From the NCBI RefSeq assembly GCF_020535565.1, contig NZ_CP084758.1, positions 3,485,001 through 3,549,000 of the forward strand: a stretch of 64,000 nucleotides of DNA, written 5' to 3'. The notes beneath the pieces are model-generated. The model had not been told where the DNA came from. It worked only from the letters and a program-made list of their open reading frames with translations, and made no database searches. The first letter of the stretch is position 1, and each line of letters opens with the position of its first letter. Below, one piece after another: positions 27,181 through 36,775 of this stretch. A program made the translations under genes and the position numbers. The stretch comes from Shinella sp. XGS7. GTDB lineage: Bacteria > Pseudomonadota > Gammaproteobacteria > Burkholderiales > Burkholderiaceae_C.

Positions 27181-28068
27181 TCAGAGCGCGTTCAGCGGGA
27201 TCTTGATGTAGCGGGTGCCGTTGTCCTCGGGGGGCGGCAGCTCGCCGGCGCGCATATTGATCTGCACCGAAGGCAGGATCAGTGTGGGCATGGCCAGGGT
27301 GGCATCGCGCGCCTGGCGCATGGCCACGAACTCGTCTTCGCTGATGCCGTCGCGCACATGGATGTTCTGGGCGCGCTCCTCGGCCACCGTGCTCATGTAG
27401 CGCAGCTCGCGGCCACCGGGCAGGTAGTCGTGGCACATATAGAGCCGGGTCTCGGGCGGCAGGCTCAGCACCTTGTTGATGGAGCGGTAGAGCGTGCGCG
27501 CATCGCCGCCGGGGAAGTCGCAGCGGGCCGTGCCGTAGTCGGGCATGAAGAGCGTGTCGCCCACGAAGGCGGCGCTCTCGGAGCCGTCGCTCACCACATA
27601 GCTCATGCAGGCCGGGGTGTGGCCCGGCGTGTGCAGGGCGCGGGCCTGCAGACCGCCGATGCTGAAGACCTCTTCGTCATCCAGCAGGCGGTCGAACTGG
27701 CGGCCGTCGCGCGCAAAGCCGGGCTCGGCATTGAAGAGCGTGCCGAACACCTTCTGCACCGTGGTGATGTGGCGACCGATGGCCGTCTGCCCGCCCAGCT
27801 GCCGCTTCAGATAGGGCGCGGCGCTCAGATGGTCGGCATGCACATGGGTCTCCAGGATCCACTGCACCGTGGCGCCCAGCTCGCGCACGCGCTCGATCAG
27901 CCGGTCGGCGCTGGCATGGCTGGTGCGGCCGGACTTGGGGTCGTAGTCCAGCACGCTGTCGACCAGGGCGCATTGACGCGTCTCGCGGTCCAGCACGATG
28001 TAGCTGAGGGTCCAGGTCTCGCGGTCGAAGAAGGCCTCGACCTGCAGGCGGGTGTTTGTTGAACTCAT
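27181..28068 (-). CDS. persulfide dioxygenase (ETHE1-like MBL-fold)
   Basis: 295 aa, MBL fold with ETHVHADHLSAA, the second ligand region HTPGHTPACMSY, VGDTLFMPDYGTARCDFPGG and CHDYLPGGRE, matching the ETHE1/Blh group. It oxidises glutathione persulfide to sulfite with O2 using a single Fe(II). The gene lies 33 bp after the DUF2892 gene and 49 bp before the SQR fusion on the same strand, so the sulfane sulfur made by SQR is consumed directly. It is unrelated in function to the island MBL proteins despite the shared fold. Confidence 0.93.
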   Translation of the reverse strand: MSSTNTRLQVEAFFDRETWTLSYIVLDRETRQCALVDSVLDYDPKSGRTSHASADRLIERVRELGATVQWILETHVHADHLSAAPYLKRQLGGQTAIGRHITTVQKVFGTLFNAEPGFARDGRQFDRLLDDEEVFSIGGLQARALHTPGHTPACMSYVVSDGSESAAFVGDTLFMPDYGTARCDFPGGDARTLYRSINKVLSLPPETRLYMCHDYLPGGRELRYMSTVAEERAQNIHVRDGISEDEFVAMRQARDATLAMPTLILPSVQINMRAGELPPPEDNGTRYIKIPLNAL

Positions 28069-28101
28069 GGTGTTGTCTCCGGAAGTGGGGAGCGCAGGGC
28101 T

Positions 28102-28296
28102 TCAGCGCCGGCAGGTGTTGATGCGCAGCACCGTGTACAGCGGGCACCAGCCCAGCAGCCCGGTGGCCAGCGGCACCACGCCTATCCATGCCCAGGCGCC
28201 CAGGGTGCCCGTGGCGGCCAGGGCCAGCAGCAGCACGCCGGCGATCACGCGGGCGGCACGGTCCAGGGGGCCTTCGTTCTTGCTGATGAAGCTCAT
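28102..28296 (-). CDS. DUF2892 family small membrane protein
   Basis: 64 aa, starting MSFISKNEGPLDRAARVIAG with two hydrophobic helices and ending GWCPLYTVLRINTCRR, the usual DUF2892 (YgaP C-terminal-like) pattern with its conserved cysteines. The ATG at 28296 is chosen because AAGGAGA lies 7 bases upstream; a longer frame from 28377 runs into the promoter. It is the first gene of the sulfide operon, 36-45 bp downstream of the sigma-54 promoter. Related proteins are often fused to rhodanese domains, so a role in sulfane-sulfur handling at the membrane is inferred. Confidence 0.88.
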   Translation of the reverse strand: MSFISKNEGPLDRAARVIAGVLLLALAATGTLGAWAWIGVVPLATGLLGWCPLYTVLRINTCRR

Positions 28297-28341
28297 CTGC
28301 GCTCTCCTTGCCGGGCCGGGAGTGGCCCATGCCTGTTCCAT

Positions 28342-28357
28342 ATCAAGCGCCGTGCCA
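28342..28357 (-). promoter_or_regulatory. sigma-54 promoter of the sulfide-oxidation operon
   Basis: Read on the minus strand the site is TGGCACGGCGCTTGAT, close to the consensus TGGCACG-N4-TTGCW (the -12 GC is GA). It lies about 45 bp upstream of the DUF2892 start, and its layout is the same as the site before cydP. Confidence 0.75.
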
Positions 28358-28443
28358 GCCCCTTGCGGCGATTGCAAGTCATTGATTTACAAAGAAACCT
28401 GATCTGACGCCGGCATGGCGGCCGCCTTTTGGCAGGGCGCAAA

Positions 28444-28478
28444 ACTGCCAACTTGGCAGTGATGGCGGTACTTGGCAG
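28444..28478. promoter_or_regulatory. putative FisR enhancer site in the fisR/sulfide operon intergenic region
   Basis: ACTGCCAACTTGGCAGT (28444-28460) is a perfect 8-1-8 palindrome, followed by a half site TTGGCAG (28472-28478). It is about 90-100 bp upstream of the sigma-54 promoter for the sulfide operon and just before the fisR start, so it may also act in autoregulation. The same motif recurs at 30886-30902 before the cyd operon. Binding by FisR is inferred. Confidence 0.65.
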
Positions 28479-28488
28479 AATCGGCCAG

Positions 28489-29937
28489 ATGATGAATCCC
28501 GCCTCCAGCAGCCCCCCGCACGACGAGCAGGCCGGCGAGTTGACCGGCCGCCCCCAGGTGCAGGCCCTGATCTCCTTTCTGGAGCACGAGGCCCAGCCCA
28601 TGATCGTGCTGGACACCGACTACCGCATCCTGGCCGCCAACACCGCCTACCGGCGCCAGTTCGGCGCGGTGCAGAAGCCCTATCTGGGCCAGCACTGCTA
28701 CAAGGTCTCGCATGGCTACAGCCTGCCTTGCGACCAGGCCGGCGAGCACTGCCCCATGAGTCGGGCCCGCGAGACCCGTGGCCCCGACCGCGTGCTGCAC
28801 ATCCACCACACGCCGCGCGGCCCCGAGCATGTGGACGTGGAGTTGCGCCCCATCCTGGATGAGGCCCGCGAGGTGGTGGCCTATGTGGAGCGCCTGTGCA
28901 CCGTGCGCAGCGCCTCGGCCCGCCCCAGTGCCGAGGGCCTGGTGGGCAGCGCCCCCGCCTTCAATGCCGCGCTGGCCGCGGTGCAGCGCGTGGGGCCGTC
29001 CAGCCTGCCCGTGCTGCTGCTGGGCGAGTCGGGCACGGGCAAGGAGCTCTTTGCCCGCGCGGTGCACGAGGCCAGCGAGCGCGCCGGCGGCCCCTTTGTG
29101 GTGGTGGACTGCTCGGGCCTGACCGAAACCCTGTTCGAGAGCGAGCTCTTCGGCTACGAGAAAGGCGCCTTCACCGGTGCCCAGGCTCGCAAGAAGGGCC
29201 TGGTGGAAACGGCGCAGGGCGGCACCCTCTTCCTGGACGAGATGGGTGACGTGCCGCTGTCCATGCAGGTCAAGCTCTTGCGCCTGATCGAGTCGGGCAC
29301 CTACCGCCGCGTGGGCGGGGTGGAGACCCTGCAGTCCGACTTCCGCCTGGTGGCCGCCACCCACAAGCCGCTGGAGCAGATGGTGGCCCAGGGCCTGTTC
29401 CGCCAGGACCTGTACTACCGCATTGCCGCCTTCCCCATCGTGCTGCCGCCCCTGCGCGAACGGCGCGAGGACATCCCCATGCTGGTGGACTCCTTCCTGC
29501 AGCGCGGCCGCGGCTTCAAGGAGCGCCTGCGGCTGGAGCCCGAGGCCCTGGCCCGGCTGCAGGCCCATGCCTGGCCCGGCAATATCCGCGAGTTGCGCAA
29601 TGTGCTGGAGCGGGCGCGGCTGTTCGCGGACGATGGCGTGATCCATGCCCGGGATCTGCCGGCCGGGCTGGGCCTGCCCGCATGGCCGGGACGTGCCGCG
29701 GGCTATGGGCTGTATGCGCCCGCGGTGGTCGCGGGCCTGCCGCTGGCCGGTGCCACCGCAAGCGGGCTCGCCGCCTCTGGGCCGCCCGCGGCGCCGGGCG
29801 CGATGGATGAGCAGGCCCTGCGCGCCTGGATCATCGAGTTCAAGGGCACGCGGCGGGAGCTGGCGGCGGCGCTGGGTTGGAGTGAACGCAGCCTGTACCG
29901 GCGCTTGAAGGCGCTGGGCATAGACCGGCCCGCCTGA
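28489..29937 (+). CDS. fisR: FisR-type sigma-54-dependent sulfide/persulfide-responsive activator
   Basis: 482 aa from ATG 28489. The N-terminal PAS-like sensory region ([20 protein letters not shown]) contains cysteines C70, C81 and C88. Their 11- and 7-residue spacing equals that of the three sensor cysteines of Cupriavidus FisR, which react with persulfides. The AAA+ sigma-54 interaction domain has Walker A GESGTGKE, the sigma-54 loop EKGAFTGAQ and Walker [11 protein letters not shown]. The C-terminal Fis-type helix-turn-helix is [19 protein letters not shown]. It diverges from the sulfide operon, whose promoter is sigma-54 type. A pair of adjacent ATGs at 28489/28492 leaves one residue of ambiguity; an upstream in-frame ATG at 28429 would overlap the palindrome. 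Confidence 0.9.
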   Translation: MMNPASSSPPHDEQAGELTGRPQVQALISFLEHEAQPMIVLDTDYRILAANTAYRRQFGAVQKPYLGQHCYKVSHGYSLPCDQAGEHCPMSRARETRGPDRVLHIHHTPRGPEHVDVELRPILDEAREVVAYVERLCTVRSASARPSAEGLVGSAPAFNAALAAVQRVGPSSLPVLLLGESGTGKELFARAVHEASERAGGPFVVVDCSGLTETLFESELFGYEKGAFTGAQARKKGLVETAQGGTLFLDEMGDVPLSMQVKLLRLIESGTYRRVGGVETLQSDFRLVAATHKPLEQMVAQGLFRQDLYYRIAAFPIVLPPLRERREDIPMLVDSFLQRGRGFKERLRLEPEALARLQAHAWPGNIRELRNVLERARLFADDGVIHARDLPAGLGLPAWPGRAAGYGLYAPAVVAGLPLAGATASGLAASGPPAAPGAMDEQALRAWIIEFKGTRRELAAALGWSERSLYRRLKALGIDRPA

Positions 29938-30117
29938 GGGCTGAAGCGCCCGAGGCCATAGCGCCTCAGCGGTATAGCGCCCCCGGATTCGGTGCCCGCG
30001 CATTCAGCGGGCCTTCAGCTCCGGGCCCTAGCTTGGCGGGCAGCAGGCCAAGGCGCGATGTCCCAAGCCCGGGTCTGCGGTCCATCCGTCCCCAAGCCCC
30101 GGAGCCCTCTCACCACC

Positions 30118-30843
30118 ATGAACCGCCTGCCCGCCCTCCTCCTTGCCGCCTCGGCCCTCAGCAGCGCTGTCAGCGCACAGGCCCTGACCTCCATCAATCT
30201 CATCACGAACGGTGAATTTGCCCTCTCGCACCGGGGCACCACGCTGAGCGGCAATCCGGCCATTCCCGACGCCTGGTTCGGCATCCAGACGCAGACGGCC
30301 AATGCGCGCGTGCTGGACGGGGCCATGATGTTCTCCACCGCCCACCCCAGCACCAATGTCAATCTGTACAAGGACTACATCTATCAGAGCTTTGTGGCGC
30401 CCGGCGACGGGCTCTACACGCTGAGCTTCGACTACAAGCTACAGAACGCGCAGAACGGCTGGGCGCAGAACGGGGCCAAGCTCTTTCTGGACCAGTTCTA
30501 CGCCTCCGCGCCCGGCGCGCAGCCGGTGCTCGTGCCCAATCTGATCTTCAAGCAGACCTACGGCGACGAGCTCATGCAGTTCAGGGGCAACGCGGCCGGG
30601 CTGAACCAGTGGCATCAGGGGCAGACGCTCAGCCTGGACCTGAAGGCCGGCTCGCACACGCTCTATCTGTCCTCGGGCACGGGCGACTTCATCAACCAGT
30701 ACGGCGCCAGCGTCTGGTTCGACAACGTGACCCTGATGGCCGCCGTGCCCGAACCCAACCGCGCCATGCTCACCCTGGGCGGGCTCCTGCTGCTGCTTGC
30801 GGCTTTCAGGCTGCGCCCCGGCGTTCGAACCTGCCGCCAGTAA
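30118..30843 (+). CDS. PEP-CTERM sorting domain protein
   Basis: 241 aa. It has a signal peptide (LPALLLAASALSSAVSAQA) and a beta-rich extracellular domain starting INLITNGEFALS, like DUF642/choice-of-anchor carbohydrate-binding modules. The C-terminal PEP-CTERM tripartite signal reads AVPEPNRAMLTLGG, a hydrophobic helix LLLLLAAF, then a basic tail RLRPGVRTCR. Such proteins are processed by exosortase and sent to the cell surface or exopolysaccharide. The motif Pro-Glu-Pro is intact. It lies between fisR and the cyd operon; no functional link is evident. Confidence 0.85.
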   Translation: MNRLPALLLAASALSSAVSAQALTSINLITNGEFALSHRGTTLSGNPAIPDAWFGIQTQTANARVLDGAMMFSTAHPSTNVNLYKDYIYQSFVAPGDGLYTLSFDYKLQNAQNGWAQNGAKLFLDQFYASAPGAQPVLVPNLIFKQTYGDELMQFRGNAAGLNQWHQGQTLSLDLKAGSHTLYLSSGTGDFINQYGASVWFDNVTLMAAVPEPNRAMLTLGGLLLLLAAFRLRPGVRTCRQ

Positions 30844-30870
30844 GTGCCGGCAGTAAGTGCTGGCAGGTCG

Positions 30871-30902
30871 CTGCCAAACTGCCAAACTGCCAATATGGCA
30901 GT
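30871..30902. promoter_or_regulatory. putative FisR enhancer array before the cyd operon
   Basis: CTGCCAAA repeats in tandem at 30871, 30879 and 30887 with an 8-bp period. The last copy is part of the palindrome ACTGCCA-ATA-TGGCAGT (30886-30902). It is the same motif as at 28444-28460. It lies about 80-110 bp upstream of a sigma-54 promoter, the normal enhancer distance. Confidence 0.65.
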
Positions 30903-30979
30903 TTCTTGAGCTCCATCAAGCCGGCCGGCAGCGCCGGCAACTGCTTGATGTGAAACAACTTTCTCCCCATTCCTGACGC

Positions 30980-30995
30980 TGGCACGGGTTTTGAA
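30980..30995 (+). promoter_or_regulatory. sigma-54 promoter of the cyd operon
   Basis: TGGCACGGGTTTTGAA matches TGGCACG-N4-TTGCW with the same single -12 deviation as the sulfide-operon promoter. It lies only 6 bp before the ATG at 31001, so the transcript would start at or just after that codon. The start of cydP may therefore be downstream. Confidence 0.7.
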
Positions 30996-31000
30996 TTGAG

Positions 31001-31261
31001 ATGGGCATGACGCCCGCCCACCCGGCCCCCGCCACTGCCAAGGCCCACGCCACCGAGAAGACCCTGCTGCGCCACATGGGATGGGTGGTCGCGCTCAAGC
31101 TGCTGGTGCTGGCGGGCCTCTGGCAGGCCTTTGTGGCCGAGCAGCGGGTGGCGGTGGATGAGGCCGCCGTTGCCGCGCATCAACTGGGCGCCGCCGCCGC
31201 CACTGCCGCGGCCGCCCCCGCTTCCACAAGCAACACCCCCCTCGAAGGAGAACGCCCGTGA
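31001..31261 (+). CDS. cydP: cytochrome bd oxidase putative small subunit CydP
   Basis: 86 aa, a single-span membrane protein ([20 protein letters not shown]) with an Ala-rich tail, matching the CydP family found beside cydAB in proteobacteria. Its stop TGA overlaps the cydA GTG (GTGA). The ATG at 31001 is so close to the sigma-54 promoter (30980-30995) that the transcription start would fall within or after it. A downstream start, such as ATG 31076, remains possible. CydP assists assembly or activity of the bd oxidase. Confidence 0.75.
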   Translation: MGMTPAHPAPATAKAHATEKTLLRHMGWVVALKLLVLAGLWQAFVAEQRVAVDEAAVAAHQLGAAAATAAAAPASTSNTPLEGERP

Positions 31262-32817
31262 TCTCGGAGCAATTGGTGGACCTGTCGCGGCTGCAGTTCG
31301 CGGCCACGGCCATGTATCACTTCCTCTTCGTGCCCCTGACTCTGGGCATGGTCTGGTTGCTGGTGATCATGGAAACCGTCTATGTGATGAGCGGCAAGCA
31401 GGTCTGGAAGGATATGACCCGCTTCTGGGGCAAGCTCTTCGGCATCAACTTCGCGCTGGGTGTGACCACCGGCATCACGCTGGAGTTCCAGTTCGGCACC
31501 AACTGGGCTTACTACTCGCACTATGTGGGCGATATCTTCGGCGCGCCCCTGGCCATCGAGGGCCTGATGGCCTTCTTCCTGGAGAGCACCTTCATCGGCC
31601 TGTTCTTCTTCGGCTGGGACCGGCTCACCAAGGTGCAGCACCTGATGGTGACCACGCTGATGGCGGTGGGCACCAATCTCTCGGCGCTGTGGATCCTGAT
31701 CGCCAATGGCTGGATGCAGAACCCGGTGGGCGCCGAGTTCAGCTGGCAGACCATGCGCATGGAGATGACGGACTTCTGGGCCATCGTCTTCAACCCCGAT
31801 GCCCAGGCCAAGTTCGTGCACACGGTCTCGGCCGGCTATGTGACCGGCGCGATGTTCGTGCTCTCGGTCAGCAGCTGGTATCTGCTCAGGGGCCGCGATG
31901 TGGAGTTCGCCAAGCGCAGCTTCCGCGTGGCGGCGGCCTTCGGCCTGGCCAGCATCTGCTCGGTGATCGTGCTGGGCGATGAGAGCGGCTACACCGTGGG
32001 CGAGGCCCAGCAGACCAAGATGGCGGCCATCGAGGCCATGTGGGAGACCGAGCCCGCACCGGCCAGCTTCAATCTGATCGCCGGCATCAACGAGGCCGCG
32101 CAGAAGAACGACTGGGCGGTGGAGATTCCCTATGTGATGGGCCTGATCGGCACCCGCTCGCTGAGCAAGGAGATCCCGGGCATTCACGACATCAAGGCCC
32201 GCAACCGCGAGCGCATCCTGAACGGCATCACGGCGGTGATCGCGCTGGAAACACTGCGCCGGCACCGCGAGGACCCCGTGGCCCGCCAGGTGCTGGAAGC
32301 GACCAAGGGCGATCTGGGCTTCGGCCTGCTGCTGAAGAAATACACGAGCGATGTGCGCCAGGCCACGCCCGAGATGATCGAGCGGGCGGTGAACGACACC
32401 GTGCCCCGCGTGAGCCCCATGTTCTGGAGCTTCCGCCTCATGGTGGGTCTGGGATTCGCCATGCTGCTGCTCTTCGGCCTGGCTTTCTGGAGCACGCTCA
32501 AGCGTGACGGCATCGGCGCCCGGCGCTGGCTGCTGCGCTGGGCCATCGTGATGCTGCCCGCGCCCTGGATCGCCTGCGAGCTGGGCTGGTTCGTGGCGGA
32601 GTATGGCCGCCAGCCCTGGACCATCTACGGCGTGCTGCCCACACATCTGAGCGTTTCCACGCTGAGCGTGGGCAGCCTCTATGGCTCGCTGGCCGGTTTC
32701 GTCGGTTTCTACACCGTGCTGCTGATCGTGGAGGTCTACCTGATGCTCAAGTTCGCCCGCCAGGGCCCGGGCAGCCTGGGCACCGGCCGTTACATGAACG
32801 AGCCGGCTCACGCCTGA
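31258..32817 (+). CDS. cydA: cytochrome bd ubiquinol oxidase subunit I
   Basis: 519 aa. The GTG start has AAGGAGA upstream and overlaps the cydP stop. Subunit I carries haems b558, b595 and d: His21 in [11 protein letters not shown], the helix [14 protein letters not shown] with the second axial His, and the Glu pair region [11 protein letters not shown]. The quinol-binding Q-loop follows, and the C-terminal signature is [20 protein letters not shown]. The enzyme oxidises quinol and reduces O2 with high affinity without proton pumping and resists sulfide and NO. Placement downstream of a FisR-like site suits respiration while sulfide is present. Confidence 0.95.
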   Translation: MISEQLVDLSRLQFAATAMYHFLFVPLTLGMVWLLVIMETVYVMSGKQVWKDMTRFWGKLFGINFALGVTTGITLEFQFGTNWAYYSHYVGDIFGAPLAIEGLMAFFLESTFIGLFFFGWDRLTKVQHLMVTTLMAVGTNLSALWILIANGWMQNPVGAEFSWQTMRMEMTDFWAIVFNPDAQAKFVHTVSAGYVTGAMFVLSVSSWYLLRGRDVEFAKRSFRVAAAFGLASICSVIVLGDESGYTVGEAQQTKMAAIEAMWETEPAPASFNLIAGINEAAQKNDWAVEIPYVMGLIGTRSLSKEIPGIHDIKARNRERILNGITAVIALETLRRHREDPVARQVLEATKGDLGFGLLLKKYTSDVRQATPEMIERAVNDTVPRVSPMFWSFRLMVGLGFAMLLLFGLAFWSTLKRDGIGARRWLLRWAIVMLPAPWIACELGWFVAEYGRQPWTIYGVLPTHLSVSTLSVGSLYGSLAGFVGFYTVLLIVEVYLMLKFARQGPGSLGTGRYMNEPAHA

Positions 32818-32848
32818 GCGACCTCTCCCCGTACAAGGAGCTTTCAAG

Positions 32849-33991
32849 ATGCTGGACTATGCAACGCTCAAAGTGATCTGGTGGGGCCTGGTGGGCGTGC
32901 TGCTCATCGGCTTTGCCATCATGGACGGGCACGATATGGGCGTGGGCACGCTGCTGCCCTTTGTGGGGCGGGGCGACGAGGAACGCCGCGTCGTCATCAA
33001 TACCGTGGGCCCGCACTGGGACGGCAACCAGGTCTGGTTCATCACCGGCGGGGGCGCCATCTTTGCCGCCTGGCCCCTGGTCTACGCCACGGCCTTCAGC
33101 AGCTTCTACTGGGCCATGCTGGCGGTGCTGTGGGCCTTGTTCTTCCGTCCGGTGGGCTTTGACTACCGCAGCAAGATCCACAACGCCGCCTGGCGCAGCA
33201 CCTGGGACTGGGGCCTGTTCATCGGCGGGGCGGTGCCGCCGCTGATCTTCGGCGTGGCCTTTGGCAATCTGCTGCAGGGCGTGCCCTTTGGCTTCAACGA
33301 CTACCTGATGCCGCATTACGACGGCACGTTCTGGGCCTTGCTCAACCCCTTTGCCCTGCTCTGCGGCGTGGTCAGCAGCGCCATGATCACGATGCACGGC
33401 GGCATCTACCTGGCCCACCGCACCGAGGGCGCCATCCAGCGCCGCGCCGTGCTCGCCGCGGCAGGCGCGGCCCTGCTGATGGTGCTGGGCTTTGTGGCGG
33501 CGGGGCTGTGGCTGCGTGTGGGCGGCATCGAGGGCTATGCCATCGTCGCCATGCCCGATGTGAACGCCCTGCCCGACCCGCTGGCCAAGACCGTGGTGCG
33601 CAGCGCCGATGCCTGGTGGCGCAACTACCAGCGCCAGCCCCTGCTGTGGCTGCTACCCGCTGCGGGCGCGGGCCTGGCCCTGCTGGCCCCGGCCCTGGCT
33701 TGGGTGGGGCGCACGCTGGCGGCCTTTGTGGCCTCCTCGCTGGCCATGGCCGGGGTGATCCTGACTGCGGGCGCGGCCATGTTCCCCTTCATCATGCCCT
33801 CCAGCAGCCAGCCGGATGCCAGCCTCACCGTCTGGGACAGCGTCTCCAGTCGCCTGACCCTGGGCCTGATGCTGGGTGCCACCCTGATCTTCATGCCGCT
33901 CATCATCAGCTACACCGCCTGGGCCTACCGGGTGATGCGCGGCAAGGTGACGGTCGCCCACATCCGCCAGAACAGCCATACGGCGTACTGA
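32849..33991 (+). CDS. cydB: cytochrome bd ubiquinol oxidase subunit II
   Basis: 380 aa with AAGGAG upstream. The N-terminus has the family pattern IWWGLVGVLLIGFAIMDGHD, followed by TVGPHWDGNQVWFITGGGA and FYWAMLAVLWALFFRPVGF. About nine hydrophobic helices are present, and the length matches other CydB proteins. It pairs with CydA in the inner membrane. It lies 31 bp after cydA and 27 bp before cydX. Confidence 0.95.
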   Translation: MLDYATLKVIWWGLVGVLLIGFAIMDGHDMGVGTLLPFVGRGDEERRVVINTVGPHWDGNQVWFITGGGAIFAAWPLVYATAFSSFYWAMLAVLWALFFRPVGFDYRSKIHNAAWRSTWDWGLFIGGAVPPLIFGVAFGNLLQGVPFGFNDYLMPHYDGTFWALLNPFALLCGVVSSAMITMHGGIYLAHRTEGAIQRRAVLAAAGAALLMVLGFVAAGLWLRVGGIEGYAIVAMPDVNALPDPLAKTVVRSADAWWRNYQRQPLLWLLPAAGAGLALLAPALAWVGRTLAAFVASSLAMAGVILTAGAAMFPFIMPSSSQPDASLTVWDSVSSRLTLGLMLGATLIFMPLIISYTAWAYRVMRGKVTVAHIRQNSHTAY

Positions 33992-34018
33992 CGCCGCCAA
34001 CCCTGAAAGGACTCAACC

Positions 34019-34141
34019 ATGTGGTACTTCGCCTGGATCCTCGGCGTGGGCTTCGCCGTGCTGCTGGCCGTGATGAACGCGATGTGGGGCGAGATGGAGG
34101 CCGCTCGCCTCTCGCCGGACTCGCAGTTCGGCGCGGACTGA
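34019..34141 (+). CDS. cydX: cytochrome bd oxidase subunit CydX
   Basis: 40 aa: a single helix starting MWYFAWILGVGFAVLLAVMN and continuing AMWGEMEA, the strongly conserved CydX pattern. GAAAGGA is placed 8 bases before the ATG. CydX stabilises haem binding in the bd oxidase. The gene lies between cydB and ybgE. Confidence 0.93.
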   Translation: MWYFAWILGVGFAVLLAVMNAMWGEMEAARLSPDSQFGAD

Positions 34142-34151
34142 TGAAGCCGGC

Positions 34152-34454
34152 ATGAGCACCGAGGCTGAAACCGCCGCAACCGGGGCGCCCCGCATGCACC
34201 TGCCCAGCCTGGGCGTGGGGCTCTTCATCATGCTGGCCGGCACCCTCTACCCGCCGCTCTTTGCCAATGCCCAGGGCCGGGCCGACCACGGTCTGGCCAC
34301 CCTGCTCTTCTGGGCCATGGCCGCGGGCTTTGTGCGCGGCGTGGGCTTCGTGCCCCGGGCGGCCTGGGCGCGCTGGCTCTTGTCGGGCGGGGCCCAGCTG
34401 CTGGCGCTGTCGCTCGCCCTGGGGCTGGCGGCCTGGCGGCGCGGCTGGGTCTAG
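34152..34454 (+). CDS. ybgE: cyd operon protein YbgE
   Basis: 100 aa, with three predicted helices ([58 protein letters not shown]), matching the YbgE family found at the end of cydABX operons. The start is 10 bp after the cydX stop. Its function is unknown; it probably supports oxidase assembly. Confidence 0.85.
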   Translation: MSTEAETAATGAPRMHLPSLGVGLFIMLAGTLYPPLFANAQGRADHGLATLLFWAMAAGFVRGVGFVPRAAWARWLLSGGAQLLALSLALGLAAWRRGWV

Positions 34455-34612
34455 GGCAGGCGTGCTCGGCAACGCGCGACGCCTACACCAGAACGCATGG
34501 CCCTGTTGCCCCCAAAGCGCAGCCGCGGCGCTATCCTCTTTGCTGGCTGGCAGGCCGGGAACGGCGTGTCGGCCGTTTCTTCTGCCTCCTGTTAGCGAAA
34601 GAGGACATCACC

Positions 34613-36718
34613 ATGTCTCGCAAAACCCCCATCGAGCGCTACCGTAATTTCGGTATCATGGCGCACATCGACGCCGGCAAGACCACGACGACCGAGCGCA
34701 TCCTCTACTACACCGGCAAGTCCCACAAGATCGGCGAAGTCCATGACGGCGCCGCGACCATGGACTGGATGGAGCAGGAGCAGGAACGCGGCATCACGAT
34801 CACGTCGGCTGCCACCACGACCTTCTGGAAGGGCATGGACCTGTCCTATCCGGAGCACCGCTTCAACATCATCGACACGCCCGGCCACGTGGACTTCACC
34901 ATCGAGGTGGAGCGCTCCATGCGCGTGCTGGACGGCGCGGTGATGGTTTACGACTCGGTGGGCGGCGTGCAGCCGCAGAGCGAGACCGTCTGGCGCCAGG
35001 CCAACAAGTACAAGGTGCCGCGCCTGGCCTTCGTGAACAAGATGGACCGCGTGGGCGCGGACTTCTTCCGCGTGCGCCAGATGATGGTGGACCGGCTCAA
35101 GGCCAACCCGGTGCCGGTGGTGCTGCCCATTGGCGCCGAGGAGCACTTCAAGGGCGTGATCGACCTGCTCAAGATGAAGGCCATCCTCTGGGACGAAGCC
35201 TCCCAGGGCATGAAGTTCAGCTACGAGCCCATCCCGCCAGAGCTGCAAAGCCAGGCCCAGGAATGGCGCGAGAAGATGCTGGAGGCGGCTGCCGAGGCCA
35301 GCGAGGAGCTGATGAACGCCTATCTGGAGAACGGCGAGCTGCCCGAGGCCGACATCGTGCGCGGCCTGCGCCTGCGCACCATCGCGGGCGAGATCCAGCC
35401 CATGCTCTGCGGCACCGCCTTCAAGAACAAGGGCGTGCAGCGCATGCTGGACGCGGTGATCGACTTCCTGCCCAGCCCGGTGGACATCCCCCCGGTCGCC
35501 GGCACCGACGAAGACGACAAGGAAGTCACCCGCAAGGCCGACGACAACGAGAAGTTCGCCGCCCTGGCCTTCAAGCTGATGACCGACCCGTTCGTGGGCC
35601 AGCTGACCTTTGTGCGCGTGTACTCCGGCGTGCTGCAGTCCGGCTCCACCGTCTTCAACCCCATCAAGGGCAAGAAGGAACGCATCGGCCGCATCCTGCA
35701 GATGCACGCCAACCAGCGTGAAGAGGTCAAGGAAATTCTGGCCGGCGACATCGCCGCCTGCGTGGGTCTGAAGGAAGTCACCACCGGTGAGACCCTGTGC
35801 GATCCGGATTCCGTCATCACCCTGGAAAAGATGGTCTTCCCCGAGCCCGTGATCTCGCAGGCCGTGGAACCCAAGACGAAGAACGACCAGGAAAAGATGG
35901 GCCTCGCCCTGAACCGCCTGGCCGCCGAAGACCCGTCCTTCCGCGTCAAGACCGACGAAGAGTCCGGCCAGACGATCATCGCAGGCATGGGTGAACTTCA
36001 CCTCGACATCATCGTCGACCGCATGCGTCGCGAGTTCAAGGTCGAAGCCAACGTCGGCGCTCCGCAGGTTGCCTACCGCGAAACGATCACGCGCAAGAGC
36101 GCCGTCGATGTCGAAGGCAAGTTCGTGCGCCAGTCGGGCGGCAAGGGCCAGTACGGCCACGTGGTGCTGACCGTCGAGCCGCAGGAAGCCGGCAAGGGCT
36201 TCGAGTTCGTGGACGCCATCAAGGGCGGCGTGGTGCCGCGCGAGTACATCCCGGCGGTCGAGAAGGGTGTCATCGACACCCTGCCGAACGGCGTGCTGGC
36301 CGGCTTCCCGGTGGTGGACGTGAAGGTCACGCTGACCTTCGGCTCCTACCATGACGTGGACTCGAACGAAAACGCCTTCAAGATGGCCGCCTCGATGGGC
36401 TTCAAGGAAGCCTGCCGCCGCGCCAGCCCGGTGATCCTGGAGCCGATGATGGCCGTGGAAGTCGAGACCCCGGAAGACTACGCCGGCAACGTGATGGGCG
36501 ATCTGTCCAGCCGTCGCGGCATGGTGCAGGGCATGGACGATATGGTCGGCGGTGGCAAGGTCATCAAGGCCGAGGTGCCGCTGAGCGAGATGTTCGGCTA
36601 CTCCACCAGCCTGCGCTCGGCCACGCAAGGTCGCGCGACCTACACGATGGAGTTCAAGCACTACAGCGAGGCGCCGAAGAACGTCGCCGACGCCATCATC
36701 ACCGCGCGCGCCAAGTAA
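34613..36718 (+). CDS. fusA: elongation factor G
   Basis: 701 aa, full length. The GTPase domain has P-loop [14 protein letters not shown], the switch region [20 protein letters not shown] and the guanine motif [12 protein letters not shown]. Domains II-V follow, ending [20 protein letters not shown]. It moves tRNA and mRNA through the ribosome using GTP. AAGAGGA precedes the ATG. The gene stands alone rather than between rpsG and tuf, so it is probably a second copy or a relocated one; many Burkholderiales carry two. No rescue- or resistance-type deletions are seen. Confidence 0.95.
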   Translation: MSRKTPIERYRNFGIMAHIDAGKTTTTERILYYTGKSHKIGEVHDGAATMDWMEQEQERGITITSAATTTFWKGMDLSYPEHRFNIIDTPGHVDFTIEVERSMRVLDGAVMVYDSVGGVQPQSETVWRQANKYKVPRLAFVNKMDRVGADFFRVRQMMVDRLKANPVPVVLPIGAEEHFKGVIDLLKMKAILWDEASQGMKFSYEPIPPELQSQAQEWREKMLEAAAEASEELMNAYLENGELPEADIVRGLRLRTIAGEIQPMLCGTAFKNKGVQRMLDAVIDFLPSPVDIPPVAGTDEDDKEVTRKADDNEKFAALAFKLMTDPFVGQLTFVRVYSGVLQSGSTVFNPIKGKKERIGRILQMHANQREEVKEILAGDIAACVGLKEVTTGETLCDPDSVITLEKMVFPEPVISQAVEPKTKNDQEKMGLALNRLAAEDPSFRVKTDEESGQTIIAGMGELHLDIIVDRMRREFKVEANVGAPQVAYRETITRKSAVDVEGKFVRQSGGKGQYGHVVLTVEPQEAGKGFEFVDAIKGGVVPREYIPAVEKGVIDTLPNGVLAGFPVVDVKVTLTFGSYHDVDSNENAFKMAASMGFKEACRRASPVILEPMMAVEVETPEDYAGNVMGDLSSRRGMVQGMDDMVGGGKVIKAEVPLSEMFGYSTSLRSATQGRATYTMEFKHYSEAPKNVADAIITARAK

Positions 36719-36737
36719 GCAGCCGGGCCGCAAGCAC

Positions 36738-36766
36738 CAGGGCGGCGCCGTGAGGCGACCGCCCTG
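36738..36766. terminator. possible hairpin between fusA and hmp
   Basis: CAGGGCGG and CCGCCCTG form an 8-bp stem with an inner GCC-GTGA-GGC. There is no T-run on either side, so intrinsic termination is uncertain. It lies between the convergent ends of fusA and hmp. Confidence 0.4.
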
Positions 36767-36775
36767 CCCTGCTCA

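Noticed and set aside
24681-27206. 841-aa plus-strand frame across the SulP and SQR genes
   Set aside because: It spans two well-supported minus-strand genes and has the low-complexity composition of an antisense frame.
34592-36733. 713-aa minus-strand frame opposite fusA
   Set aside because: It mirrors the EF-G coding sequence and has no independent motif or ribosome site.
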